A DNA stretch of 44,723 bases, taken from positions 1 to 44,723 of IMG/VR virus record IMGVR_UViG_3300042945_002630. One strand, written 5' to 3'. How positions within the stretch are numbered: the first letter of the stretch is position 1; each line of letters starts with the position of its first letter. The notes under the pieces were generated by a model. It saw only the letters and a program-made list of their open reading frames with translations, was not told where the DNA came from and searched no databases. Shown piece after piece: positions 21,372-29,019 of this stretch. Source of the DNA: a virus. Position numbers and translations under genes: made by a program.

Positions 21372-21392
21372 GGGAAAGTATATTACTTTCCC
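21372..21392 (-). other. Hairpin after the secreted lysozyme gene
   Basis: A perfect 9-bp stem (21372-21380 with 21384-21392, 3-base loop) lies 17 bases after the stop at 21409. There is no T-run, so it is more likely an mRNA-end stabiliser or processing site before the tRNA than an intrinsic terminator. Confidence 0.5.
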
Positions 21393-21408
21393 CATCTATT
21401 CTATTGTA

Positions 21409-22077
21409 TCAAATTTCTACCGTGATCAGTCTGGAAGCATAATCATAGGCATAAGATGTGCGAGCACCATGATGCCCCCAACCAATCCAACTATACGCAT
21501 AGTCCATGTAACGATCAATAGATTTACCAGGAGTTTTCATCCTATCTTGAATTCGTTGCCATTGAACTTCAGTCGTTAGATAACGAAGTTGCGTGTGAAG
21601 TGATGATGGTGAACCACCATACCTCTTAGCAAAATCACCCAATCCATAATATCTATTGGCAGATGTCCATTGAATCAGTCCGTAACCGCGACCGCAGTTA
21701 CTCCAACTGGTTCTACTACCACCTTCACAAATGTTAGGAATAAAAGTAGATTCCTGACGAATATTACCCATGATGGTAGCAAGGGCGTTTCTGTCTTTAA
21801 TACCACGATCCTGGAAGAATGCCAGGGCAGCATTTTCATGTTCATTACACCCTTTACAAATTAGTCTTTTCTCTTTTGGCTTTTCGGGAGCAACCTCTCG
21901 GATTGCTGTCTTCTTTTCATCTACAAGGTCAAATTCTTTAATAACGGAAAATTGTTTAGTTGTTGGTTCCACTGGAGGTGGAGGACCTTGCATCTTGTAG
22001 TTGACGAATGGCAGTGATGCCGTACTGGTTGTAACCGTTGCCAGAAGGGGCAAGGCTACTGTAAAGATAGATTGCAT
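21409..22077 (-). CDS. Secreted phage tail-lysozyme-like protein
   Basis: 222 residues. A signal peptide (about 1-20, MQSIFTVALPLLATVTTSTA) is followed by a Pro/Lys linker to about residue 75 and a catalytic domain resembling the Phage_lysozyme2 (tail lysozyme) family. The domain shows FFQDRGIKDRNALATIMGN, then RQESTF, whose Glu is the likely catalytic residue, and GRGYGLIQWTS. Two Cys pairs could form disulphides outside the cytoplasm. Export by the Sec system would put it in the periplasm. It is separate from the GH24/C39 cassette, so this phage has at least two wall-cleaving systems. A structured leader precedes it. Confidence 0.8.
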   Translation of the reverse strand: MQSIFTVALPLLATVTTSTASLPFVNYKMQGPPPPVEPTTKQFSVIKEFDLVDEKKTAIREVAPEKPKEKRLICKGCNEHENAALAFFQDRGIKDRNALATIMGNIRQESTFIPNICEGGSRTSWSNCGRGYGLIQWTSANRYYGLGDFAKRYGGSPSSLHTQLRYLTTEVQWQRIQDRMKTPGKSIDRYMDYAYSWIGWGHHGARTSYAYDYASRLITVEI

Positions 22078-22170
22078 TAAAATTAATTGAACTCTACATC
22101 CGTCTAGGTAAAGGAGAAATTCCCCGTCTCAGGGGCAGTACCCACGGCTCTAAATTTTCATTCACATTCT
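22078..22170 (-). promoter_or_regulatory. Structured leader with possible pseudoknot
   Basis: No gene here. On the minus strand the order is CCCC, GAGA, GGGG, TCTC between about 22135 and 22114: the C and G tracts can pair, and GAGA in that loop can pair with TCTC after it, giving an H-type pseudoknot. An alternative GGGTACTGCCC hairpin overlaps its 5' side. A pyrimidine/purine stretch and about 35 bases then lead to the lysozyme start. It looks like a folded 5' UTR; whether it senses a ligand is unknown. Confidence 0.35.
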
Positions 22171-22175
22171 CATAA

Positions 22176-22199
22176 TAAAAAACCCTACTCATAATAGGG
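22176..22199 (-). terminator. Weak rho-independent terminator
   Basis: A 5-bp stem (22183-22187 with 22195-22199, 7-base loop) is followed on the minus strand by six T residues. It ends the nuclease/small-gene transcript. Confidence 0.6.
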
Positions 22200-22243
22200 A
22201 TCCAAAAATTGGATTTTGCATTATAAGTGATTATTTAGAAATA

Positions 22244-22441
22244 TTACAAATCTGGAAAATAACCACTAATATATTCCAAAGATAAAACTTCCAGATTTTC
22301 TTTCTGAATCACCCAATCTCGAATCTCACCATAAACACTTTCAGCATCTTTGATTCGACCCTCATCACACAATTCGTGCATACGATTGATATGGTCTTCA
22401 ATAAGTGTATTGCAGACTTTTTTAACTTTTAGGTCACTCAT
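22244..22441 (-). CDS. Small hypothetical protein (65 aa)
   Basis: Soluble and helical, rich in acidic and basic residues (LIEDHINRMHELCDEGRI; DAESVYGEIRDWVIQK), ending SGYFPDL. Its start overlaps the end of the nuclease gene by 8 bases. Function unknown. Confidence 0.65.
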   Translation of the reverse strand: MSDLKVKKVCNTLIEDHINRMHELCDEGRIKDAESVYGEIRDWVIQKENLEVLSLEYISGYFPDL

Positions 22442-22859
22442 TAAAATAATCCTTCCGATAATATCTTCCTAGGACATTAGAATTATAATACGCAGGAGTC
22501 CCGTCGTCAAGAGACTCAATCAAAACGTTATTTACAAAGAGTTGTCTTGTCTCTTCGTAATTGCATTTTCCTTTTGTTTTATGAAGACTGAGGATTGTTC
22601 TACTAAATGACTCTTTCCCCCAAAGGTTAACATCGACTTTGAGTTCAGGACAGGAGCCGTAATACTTTTTCCAATCGGACTCTGACTTAACTTTTCTAGA
22701 TTTTCCTCTTGGTGTGCGGAAACTCCAGAAATACTTTCTACCAATATATTTGCGACCAGTCGGAATGCAAGATATAAGATATACAAAACCAAAATTATCT
22801 TGAATATTATCTGACTCAAAAATTTCCCCATTGAATCTCCAAGGGTTTTCATAACTCAT
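22434..22859 (-). CDS. GIY-YIG-type endonuclease (Seg-like)
   Basis: 141 residues. FVYLISCIPTGRKYIGRKYF (25-44) matches the GIY-YIG start (VYL..., KYIG plus the catalytic Arg region), and later SDWKKYYGS and LSLHKTKGKCNYEETRQLF match the family seen in T4-like phages (Seg-type free-standing endonucleases). The putative metal-binding Glu lies in YEETR. It may be a homing endonuclease or a host-DNA cutter; no intron or split gene is seen nearby. Its downstream neighbour overlaps it by 8 bases. Confidence 0.75.
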   Translation of the reverse strand: MSYENPWRFNGEIFESDNIQDNFGFVYLISCIPTGRKYIGRKYFWSFRTPRGKSRKVKSESDWKKYYGSCPELKVDVNLWGKESFSRTILSLHKTKGKCNYEETRQLFVNNVLIESLDDGTPAYYNSNVLGRYYRKDYFNE

Positions 22860-22931
22860 ATTGTATTATTGTACTTTGAGCTATTTAGAACCTAGAATTT
22901 TCTTGAAACTCCACAGAGTCATTTTAGACAT

Positions 22932-22958
22932 AAAAAAACACCCCCGTCAAGAGGGTGT
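22932..22958 (-). terminator. Rho-independent terminator
   Basis: A 6-bp stem (22938-22943 with 22953-22958) is followed on the minus strand by a run of T residues (shared with the stem base). It closes the transcript of the 730-residue protein. Confidence 0.85.
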
Positions 22959-22980
22959 AAAATTATGTGAAGATTTAAAA

Positions 22981-25173
22981 TCAACGACCAAAATTTGGTC
23001 CAGGATTTCTATTCTTATTCTCAAGGTTCTTAGCACCTTGCTGCATGACCTGAGAACGGGTTTGACCTCTTCTTTCTGCTGCCGCACCACCACCAGCACC
23101 ATAAGTAGTTAAACTACCACTATCATTTCTACTTGCTGGTTTAGCAAATGGTGAAGAAACGGTTGGACCTGGTTTTGGTGTTGGTTGTGAAGATTGCATC
23201 TGTGCTGCTCTACTTGCACGAGCTTTGTCCCTCAAACCACCAAACCATTCTCCTGGTGCTTCAGAAAGAATTTGGTCTAACCATACCTCACTCATATTTT
23301 CAATGATCACATTTGCATCATTAACAGTTGCAGCAAAGTTGTTCTCAAGGAGGTATGATGCTACAATCTCATAAATTTCATACTCTTCAGGAAGACCTTT
23401 TTCTCCACCAACTTTATGAGTTTTTCCTGCTTTTAAATTTGCTTTACGATATTGAATATCATCCTTTTCCCAACCTGCTAGTTTAGGTGTTCTAACAGGT
23501 TTTTGTCCTGGTTGTGTTGGAGCATCTGCTTCAGCACCACGAGCACGACCTAGAGTATAATATCTTGGACCAGTATCCTCATCTCCAGAAATTCTCTTGC
23601 CAGCATCAGAACGACCCTTCATATATGCTACTGGGTCTTTAGCACCTCTGGTTTTCTTTGGTGTTCTCTTTGCTGCTTCATCAATCTCGTATGCCTCACC
23701 AAACTCACCCATTGCTTTTTGCTTACGGAGTTTCTTAGCACTCTTGGTTACACCACCAGGACCCTCTGAAGGATAATCGTGGTCTTGACGAGTTCCGACA
23801 CCGTGCTTAGAACCTGCTCTTGCTCTTTCCCTATCTTCATCACTCATTCCCCTTCTTGGAGAACCATAAGGAGAAGTTCTGTTAGCAGGATTAGTTCTGC
23901 TCAACATCTTCTTGAGGAAAGGCTTTCTCTTTGCAGTCATCTTGGTTTTTGATGCTGCACTATATGCCTTTGGTGTAGAACCATATGAACCTTCTGCTTC
24001 ATCAAGATAGATGTCAAACATTTCGTCCATAGTATAATCAGAAAGGTCATAACCCTCTTCTACAAGAGAATCTACCCAAGATTCAAACTCTTCATTATAT
24101 TCTTTGTTCTTAACTGCTGCGATTGCTTGTGCCTTTGACATTCCAGATGCAATCATTCTTGCAATTCTTACATCTGCGAAATCATTATCACCATCTTGAT
24201 CTTGGTCCTTCTTTTTGCCCTCATAGATTGAACTATAGAGACTTGCAACATCCTTGAGAGTTGCTTTTGAACCCCACTCATAGGAACTGCGAATTGTTCT
24301 AGCATTTGGACCAACATCACCTGATGCTCCACCTCTAGTCATTGCACCAGTACCAGGTCCTGCTGGTCTCTTTTGCATTGTTGCAGCTGGTTTTGCTGCA
24401 GGTGCAGGTGCTGCTGGTTTAACTAAAGATGGGCTAGAAAATGCTGTTGAAGTTTGATTTGTAGTTGGTTTAGCAGCTGCTGCAGTTCCAGCAGACTTAA
24501 CTGGAGAAGATGAAGAACCCAATGAAGGAGATGTCTTTGCAAATGCAGTTGACGAAGTAGATGGTGAAGGTGCTTTTGGTGCAGGAAGTTTATCTTTGAA
24601 ATCCTTCATGAGAGGATTTGTAGTTGCACTAGTTCCTCTTGTTCTATCTCTTTCTGCCTTTGCCGCTGCGAGTTTTGGATTGGCGGCAGCCCACTGGTCC
24701 ATCGCTGACCCTGCTGGTTTTGCTGATGCTGCTGGTTTTGCCGAAGATGGAACAACCTTTGCAGAACCAGGTGCTGATGCTGCTGGTTTTGCTGCAGGAG
24801 ATGTTGCTGCTGGTTTTGCTGCAGGAGATGTTGCTGCTGGTTTTACTGCAGGAGTAAGTGCTCCTGGTTTTGCTGCGGGTGGTTTTGCTGCTGGTGCAGG
24901 TGCTGCAGGTTTTCTTGTTCCACCACCTCTTACATTTGTTGGTGTGGAAAGTGTAGATGGCTTTCTTCCTGCTGCATTTCCATAAAGAAGAGTATTACCC
25001 AAAGCAGCTCTGTTTTTGGCAACTTGAGCATCATATGCTGCCCTAGCTTTAGGATCTGTTGGTGCTCCACGTTCTATCAATAACTCCAATTCTTCTTGCA
25101 GGTATTCACCAGAATTTGGAGAATAAACACCTTCATATAAACCTGCTAAAGCATCCAAGTCTTCTTTCTTCAT
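22981..25173 (-). CDS. Large low-complexity, probably virion-associated protein (730 aa)
   Basis: Unknown function. Order of parts: a short N-terminal helix with LAGLYEGVY (9-17); a disordered Ala/Pro/Lys zone with many PAAKPA units (about 88-265); a second LYSSIYEG motif (312-319); an Asp-rich EF-hand-like loop DQDQDGDNDFAD (323-334) with a helix MIASGMSKAQA; acidic helices; basic stretches; and a module around residues 590-630 (ASYLLENNFAATVNDAN then MSEVWLDQIL). Related modules recur in other proteins of this phage. A late promoter and its own terminator point to a late, structural or capsid-internal protein. Confidence 0.7.
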   Translation of the reverse strand: MKKEDLDALAGLYEGVYSPNSGEYLQEELELLIERGAPTDPKARAAYDAQVAKNRAALGNTLLYGNAAGRKPSTLSTPTNVRGGGTRKPAAPAPAAKPPAAKPGALTPAVKPAATSPAAKPAATSPAAKPAASAPGSAKVVPSSAKPAASAKPAGSAMDQWAAANPKLAAAKAERDRTRGTSATTNPLMKDFKDKLPAPKAPSPSTSSTAFAKTSPSLGSSSSPVKSAGTAAAAKPTTNQTSTAFSSPSLVKPAAPAPAAKPAATMQKRPAGPGTGAMTRGGASGDVGPNARTIRSSYEWGSKATLKDVASLYSSIYEGKKKDQDQDGDNDFADVRIARMIASGMSKAQAIAAVKNKEYNEEFESWVDSLVEEGYDLSDYTMDEMFDIYLDEAEGSYGSTPKAYSAASKTKMTAKRKPFLKKMLSRTNPANRTSPYGSPRRGMSDEDRERARAGSKHGVGTRQDHDYPSEGPGGVTKSAKKLRKQKAMGEFGEAYEIDEAAKRTPKKTRGAKDPVAYMKGRSDAGKRISGDEDTGPRYYTLGRARGAEADAPTQPGQKPVRTPKLAGWEKDDIQYRKANLKAGKTHKVGGEKGLPEEYEIYEIVASYLLENNFAATVNDANVIIENMSEVWLDQILSEAPGEWFGGLRDKARASRAAQMQSSQPTPKPGPTVSSPFAKPASRNDSGSLTTYGAGGGAAAERRGQTRSQVMQQGAKNLENKNRNPGPNFGR
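24778..24854 (-). repeat. 27-bp tandem repeat coding for a 9-residue unit
   Basis: Two exact 27-base copies (24778-24804 and 24805-24831) and a third partial copy with one change, inside the 730-residue protein gene. They encode the unit ATSPAAKPA. The in-frame unit allows length change without frameshift. Confidence 0.85.
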
Positions 25174-25211
25174 CTTCTTTGGGGGGTATTGAAAAGTACT
25201 TTTCTTAATAA

Positions 25212-25219
25212 TATTTATC
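25212..25219 (-). promoter_or_regulatory. Late-type promoter octamer
   Basis: The minus strand reads GATAAATA, 39 bases upstream of the 730-residue protein start and just past the previous stop codon. Confidence 0.55.
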
Positions 25220-25221
25220 GT

Positions 25222-25695
25222 TTATTTATCTTCATCAAGATTCCAACTTGCTTTTATTCCCATCTCTCCACCTAAAAGTTCTTGTGCTTTACTACCATCT
25301 GGTTCTTTTTCATAATATACAGCATCTTTCACAATCTTCTTTTGGGTCTCTGTATACTTTGGTTTTTCAATCTCTTTTAATATCACTTCATTCTTCATAT
25401 TGACTGGTTCTGGTTCTTCCAGTTTTTTATATTCTTCTATTGCTTTATCAACATCACGTTCAATTCTTTGGTCTAATAGTTCTGGAGTATTGATGACATA
25501 ATCATTTACAGTATCATCAATCCAACCTCTTTTTAAAAGTTCTCTTTGGATTTCATCTACAATATCCCAAAGTTTCTTCTTATCAATGCCAAATTTGTTT
25601 GATAAAAACTCAATAATACCTTCGAGGAGTATAGAAATCTTTACCCATTCTATAACTCCTCTTCTTTTCTTTCCAAAGGAAAAATTAAACCTCAT
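25222..25695 (-). CDS. Hypothetical protein (157 aa)
   Basis: Begins MRFNFSFGKKRRGVIEWVKI. A helical region with LSNKFGIDKKKLWDIVDEIQ (about 33-52) looks like a small DNA- or protein-binding helical bundle; the C-terminal half is charged. Function unknown. The ATG chosen lies two bases after the upstream stop; a TTG two codons earlier overlaps it. It lies between two late virion-like genes and is likely co-expressed with them. Confidence 0.65.
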   Translation of the reverse strand: MRFNFSFGKKRRGVIEWVKISILLEGIIEFLSNKFGIDKKKLWDIVDEIQRELLKRGWIDDTVNDYVINTPELLDQRIERDVDKAIEEYKKLEEPEPVNMKNEVILKEIEKPKYTETQKKIVKDAVYYEKEPDGSKAQELLGGEMGIKASWNLDEDK

Positions 25696-25697
25696 TA

Positions 25698-27131
25698 TCA
25701 ATCAATGAACTGCTTCCAATATTCATAAGCACTCATCTCTTCATTCTTAGTTGCTTGATATGAACGAACTCTGGATTCACCTTTCTTGTCTGGTGCAACC
25801 ATATGAGTTTTAATTTTCTTTGTTGTTGGTGCTTCTTTCTTCTCTTTTTCAAATGCCTTATGAACTTTGGCAGCATCATCATACATATGGATTTTCTTAG
25901 CACCACTTTGCTTTGCTACTGCATTTGCAACATCAACTTTTTTCTTACCAATATCACCACCCTTCATTCCACCAGTGTAGTGAATGTTCTTCTTATCTAC
26001 ATCAACACCGTGCTTCTTGAGGTGTCCTTGGAATTCACTTGGTTTATCAAACTTAGAACGAGCAGTAATGAGATGAACGTTTTGTCCTCTTGCTTGCTTT
26101 CTCTTGATATCCTTAATTACTTTTTTGTTTGGACTAGCAGTTTGGGAGAACTTTTTAGCACTTTGGAACTCACTAAAGTCATAAGAATGTCCCTTATCTA
26201 ACTTATGAGTATTGAACTCCTGGTTGCTTAAACTCTTGACTCTCTTGCCAGATGCATCCTTAACGTGAACCTGAACGTTTGGTTTACCTTTCTTACCGTG
26301 TCCGAAGAGAGTTTCGTCAACATCATATGCATGAACTGTTGTCTTTTTTCTAGTTCCTCTTGCCTTCTCTTCAATATACTCCTCAAGAATAACTGAGGTA
26401 AACTCATCACTAATGTGCTCAAACATTACTTCTGCTGCTTCATAGCTCTCTGCGTAATCTGCAGCAACTAGCATTTCAATAATATAATCATAAGCATCAT
26501 CATAGTCAAATGATTGATTTAATTGTTTTAATTGACTTGAGTATCTATCCCCACCAATCGGAGATGTTTTTCTTGCTTTATCCATTGCTTTATCCACTGC
26601 TGGTTTTGCAAATTTTTTAAGTAAATATGGAGCAGCTGCTGCACCAGCAGCAAGTGCTCCAGCGGCAAGAGGAGCAAGTTCATCGAGTTGCTCACCTTCT
26701 ACCTCAAATGAATCTGCCATTGCTTGCTTACGGATGGTGGCAAAATAAATTTGAGTTCCTTTTTCTTTTCCGTATTGATCAATCATACTTTTCTTCATTG
26801 CTGAAGTATCATACTTATTCTTGAGTTTTTTCTCTTTTTTCATTTCTGCCTTTGTCATTTCTCTTTCGGAAACTAATTCTCCTTCCAGTTCATATCCAGC
26901 AACTTGCATTCCAGGTTTTGCTTTTGCTAAAGGAAGTTGTGGTCCAGTTTTCTTTAACCATTCCTTTTCAGTACCAGCACCTTCCTTTGCTTTATTATAA
27001 ATTTTCTGAGTTTTCTGTGCTGCCTTGTGCCCAGGACCAATCTCAAAACTTGCCTCAGAAAGAAGAGTTCCTGAAGTTTCAGAAGTTTTAATTTGCTTAT
27101 ACAAGTCTGTAATATCGTTAATACTGGACAT
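25698..27131 (-). CDS. Modular virion-like protein with a HAD-type phosphatase domain (477 aa)
   Basis: Residues 1-255 are made of low-complexity and helical modules (MIDQYGKEKGTQIYFATIRK at 116-135; an Ala-rich stretch at 152-170; helix YDYIIEMLVAADYAES). Residues about 262-430 look like a HAD fold: D270 and D272 in YDVDETLFG (nucleophile and acid/base), T356 in LITARS, a Lys-rich motif III, and D418/D419 in MYDDA. All four HAD motifs are present, so activity is plausible, perhaps on nucleotides or nucleic-acid ends. The C terminus is MSAYEYWKQFID. A perfect late octamer lies 23 bases upstream. The substrate is unknown. Confidence 0.75.
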   Translation of the reverse strand: MSSINDITDLYKQIKTSETSGTLLSEASFEIGPGHKAAQKTQKIYNKAKEGAGTEKEWLKKTGPQLPLAKAKPGMQVAGYELEGELVSEREMTKAEMKKEKKLKNKYDTSAMKKSMIDQYGKEKGTQIYFATIRKQAMADSFEVEGEQLDELAPLAAGALAAGAAAAPYLLKKFAKPAVDKAMDKARKTSPIGGDRYSSQLKQLNQSFDYDDAYDYIIEMLVAADYAESYEAAEVMFEHISDEFTSVILEEYIEEKARGTRKKTTVHAYDVDETLFGHGKKGKPNVQVHVKDASGKRVKSLSNQEFNTHKLDKGHSYDFSEFQSAKKFSQTASPNKKVIKDIKRKQARGQNVHLITARSKFDKPSEFQGHLKKHGVDVDKKNIHYTGGMKGGDIGKKKVDVANAVAKQSGAKKIHMYDDAAKVHKAFEKEKKEAPTTKKIKTHMVAPDKKGESRVRSYQATKNEEMSAYEYWKQFID

Positions 27132-27153
27132 TTTTATACTCTAGTTTTTTAGT

Positions 27154-27161
27154 TATTTATA
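27154..27161 (-). promoter_or_regulatory. T4-type late promoter
   Basis: The minus strand reads TATAAATA immediately after the terminator T-run of nrdB and 23 bases before the HAD-domain gene. A terminator and a late promoter are packed into about 30 bases here. Confidence 0.7.
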
Positions 27162-27184
27162 AAAAAAAGGGGGCAAATGCCCCC
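27161..27184 (-). terminator. Rho-independent terminator of nrdB
   Basis: A 6-bp GC stem (27169-27174 with 27179-27184, loop of 4) is followed on the minus strand by eight T residues. It ends the nucleotide-metabolism operon. Confidence 0.9.
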
Positions 27185-27190
27185 GAAGAA

Positions 27191-28333
27191 TCAAAGTTGG
27201 AATCCAGCAAATGTATCCGTTTTCAAGTCTTGTTTGATTCCACCAACTACATAACTTTCAACTTCTGTTTCTTGGGGAGCAACCTGAAGACCTTTGGAGG
27301 AAATCCAATGTTCGGTCCAAGGAAGAGGATTATTCTTTGCAGAAATATCGTATAAAGGTTTAATTCCAATTGCTTTCATTCTACGATTTGCAATCCACTC
27401 AACATACTGATGAAGAAGTTTATCATTAAGACCAATCATTGAACCATCTTTAAAGAGATATTGTGCCCATCTCTTTTCCTCATTAACACAATTATCAAAA
27501 GCAGACCTTACCCATTCCTCTTCTTCCTTACAAATTTGTTGCATTTCTGGATCATCTCCTTCACGCCATTTATTGAGGATGTTTTGAGTAATAACAAGGT
27601 GTTGGTTTTCGTCTCGTGCGATGAGAGAGATAATTTTAGCGGATCCTTCCATAAGTTTGAGTTCACCAAACGCAAACGAGCAAGCGAACGAGACATAGAA
27701 CCTGATACCTTCGAGAATATTGACATTGGCAACAGCACGATAAAGTTTTCTTTTTAATTCAATACGATCTTCTCTTGAAGATCCTGCATTTTCTTGTGCA
27801 AACATCCAAGCATTTGATGATCCATACTGTTGTGCAGAGTTAATAAAATCATCATAAGCACCAGTCACAGATGATGCTCTTTCTAAAATATTATCATTAG
27901 ATAATATTGAATCAAAAACTTCAGAAGGATCTGAATAAACATTTTTGATAATATAGGTGTATGAACGAGAGTGAATCATTTCCATGAATTCCCATACGGT
28001 CATACATGCTTCCAATTCAGGGAGTGAGCAGTATGGAATAAATGCCATACCGGGACCACGACCCTGAACAGAATCCAAAAGAATTTGATACTTCAGATTT
28101 GAAGTAAAAATATGCTTCTGTTCAGGACGTAATGTTTGATAATCTGCTCTATCTTTTTGTAATGAAATTTCTTCTGGTCTCCAAAAATAACCAAGTTGTT
28201 GTGTAGTTAATTTTTCAAAAATTGGATATTTATAGGAATCATACCTTTGAACTCCCAAAGGTTGTCCAAAGAACATGGGCTGTTTCTTTGTTTCAACCTC
28301 TTTTGTATTAAAAACGGTCATTCCATCTAACAT
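27191..28333 (-). CDS. nrdB: Ribonucleotide reductase class Ia, beta subunit
   Basis: 380 residues. The beta subunit houses the di-iron/tyrosyl radical that starts ribonucleotide reduction in NrdA. MEMIHSRSYTYI holds the iron ligands and the radical Tyr in the same arrangement as E. coli E115, H118 and Y122; RDENQHLVIT holds the second ExxH pair. Both mark an active class Ia enzyme. GAGG lies upstream of this ATG; one four codons later is possible. It is separated from nrdA by an oxygenase gene, which it overlaps by 7 bases. Confidence 0.95.
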   Translation of the reverse strand: MLDGMTVFNTKEVETKKQPMFFGQPLGVQRYDSYKYPIFEKLTTQQLGYFWRPEEISLQKDRADYQTLRPEQKHIFTSNLKYQILLDSVQGRGPGMAFIPYCSLPELEACMTVWEFMEMIHSRSYTYIIKNVYSDPSEVFDSILSNDNILERASSVTGAYDDFINSAQQYGSSNAWMFAQENAGSSREDRIELKRKLYRAVANVNILEGIRFYVSFACSFAFGELKLMEGSAKIISLIARDENQHLVITQNILNKWREGDDPEMQQICKEEEEWVRSAFDNCVNEEKRWAQYLFKDGSMIGLNDKLLHQYVEWIANRRMKAIGIKPLYDISAKNNPLPWTEHWISSKGLQVAPQETEVESYVVGGIKQDLKTDTFAGFQL

Positions 28334-29019
28334 TTTATTTTGCCTCTTTTGTTGTTGTCCCCAAATCTACCATAATTTTCTATAATAATATTGAAAGCAA
28401 TACTAATTCTTTCCTCTTTAGATTTATTTTCTTCAACTAAATGCCTAAGAGAAGAATGAAATATCAATAATGTACCTTCGGATGGATATACTTCAATTTC
28501 AGCACATAATCCATATGCATTAACATAATTCTCAGAGTACATATTAAATGTTAATCCAAATATATGAGAATTTGGACCATCAAAAACAATAGGAGCATCA
28601 TCATCAATATCATCATTTTCTGGAAGATTTACATATAAAACTCCAGCATAATCACAACCAGGGTGGGTATGAGAAAGATTATAAGCACCTGAAGGGTTAA
28701 TATTAATCCAGCAATTTGGTACAGAAAAAGTAAGTTCTCCAGAGTGATCAAATGATTCATAAAATAAAGATTCTATCATTTTATGGAGATATTCATAAAA
28801 TGATTTATTTTTTTCTTCAAAAAACCATTTAGACTTACTTTGCCATCCACCTCCCCGATTTGATATCAGTCTACCACTAGTATCATTATCCCTTTCATCA
28901 AGACACATTTTTAAAATATCATCTTTTTTATTTGGATAATCATCATCTTTAAATATCCCAAGGGGAGTAGGAAATAATGGGATGAATTTACCTTCTCCTT
29001 TTAATTTTAAATTTTGCAT
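28327..29019 (-). CDS. 2OG-Fe(II) oxygenase-like protein (2OG-FeII_Oxy_5 type)
   Basis: 230 residues. SHTHPGCDYAGVLYVNLP (from residue 116) is the family signature, with an HxH in place of HxD (H117, H119), followed by H193 in LRHLVEE and R204 in EERISIAFN. The pattern is that of a 2-oxoglutarate-using Fe(II) hydroxylase. It lies between nrdA and nrdB with overlaps on both sides, so it is made with ribonucleotide reductase; an oxygen- or iron-linked partner role is conceivable. An upstream TTG is an alternative start. Confidence 0.75.
   Translation of the reverse strand: MQNLKLKGEGKFIPLFPTPLGIFKDDDYPNKKDDILKMCLDERDNDTSGRLISNRGGGWQSKSKWFFEEKNKSFYEYLHKMIESLFYESFDHSGELTFSVPNCWININPSGAYNLSHTHPGCDYAGVLYVNLPENDDIDDDAPIVFDGPNSHIFGLTFNMYSENYVNAYGLCAEIEVYPSEGTLLIFHSSLRHLVEENKSKEERISIAFNIIIENYGRFGDNNKRGKIKC

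Noticed and set aside
22434-22859. Possible group I intron or split gene next to the GIY-YIG nuclease
   Set aside because: The neighbouring genes are intact and no interrupted reading frame or intron-like core is seen.
24778-24854. CRISPR-like repeat array
   Set aside because: The copies are directly adjacent with no spacers and are in frame within a protein repeat.
24596-24985. 129-codon plus-strand frame rich in Ala/Gly/Phe
   Set aside because: Mirror frame of the Ala/Pro/Lys repeats of the 730-residue protein; the repeats alone explain it.
28321-28333. Frameshift between nrdB and the oxygenase gene
   Set aside because: The short overlap is an ordinary coupled start; both proteins are complete in their own frames.
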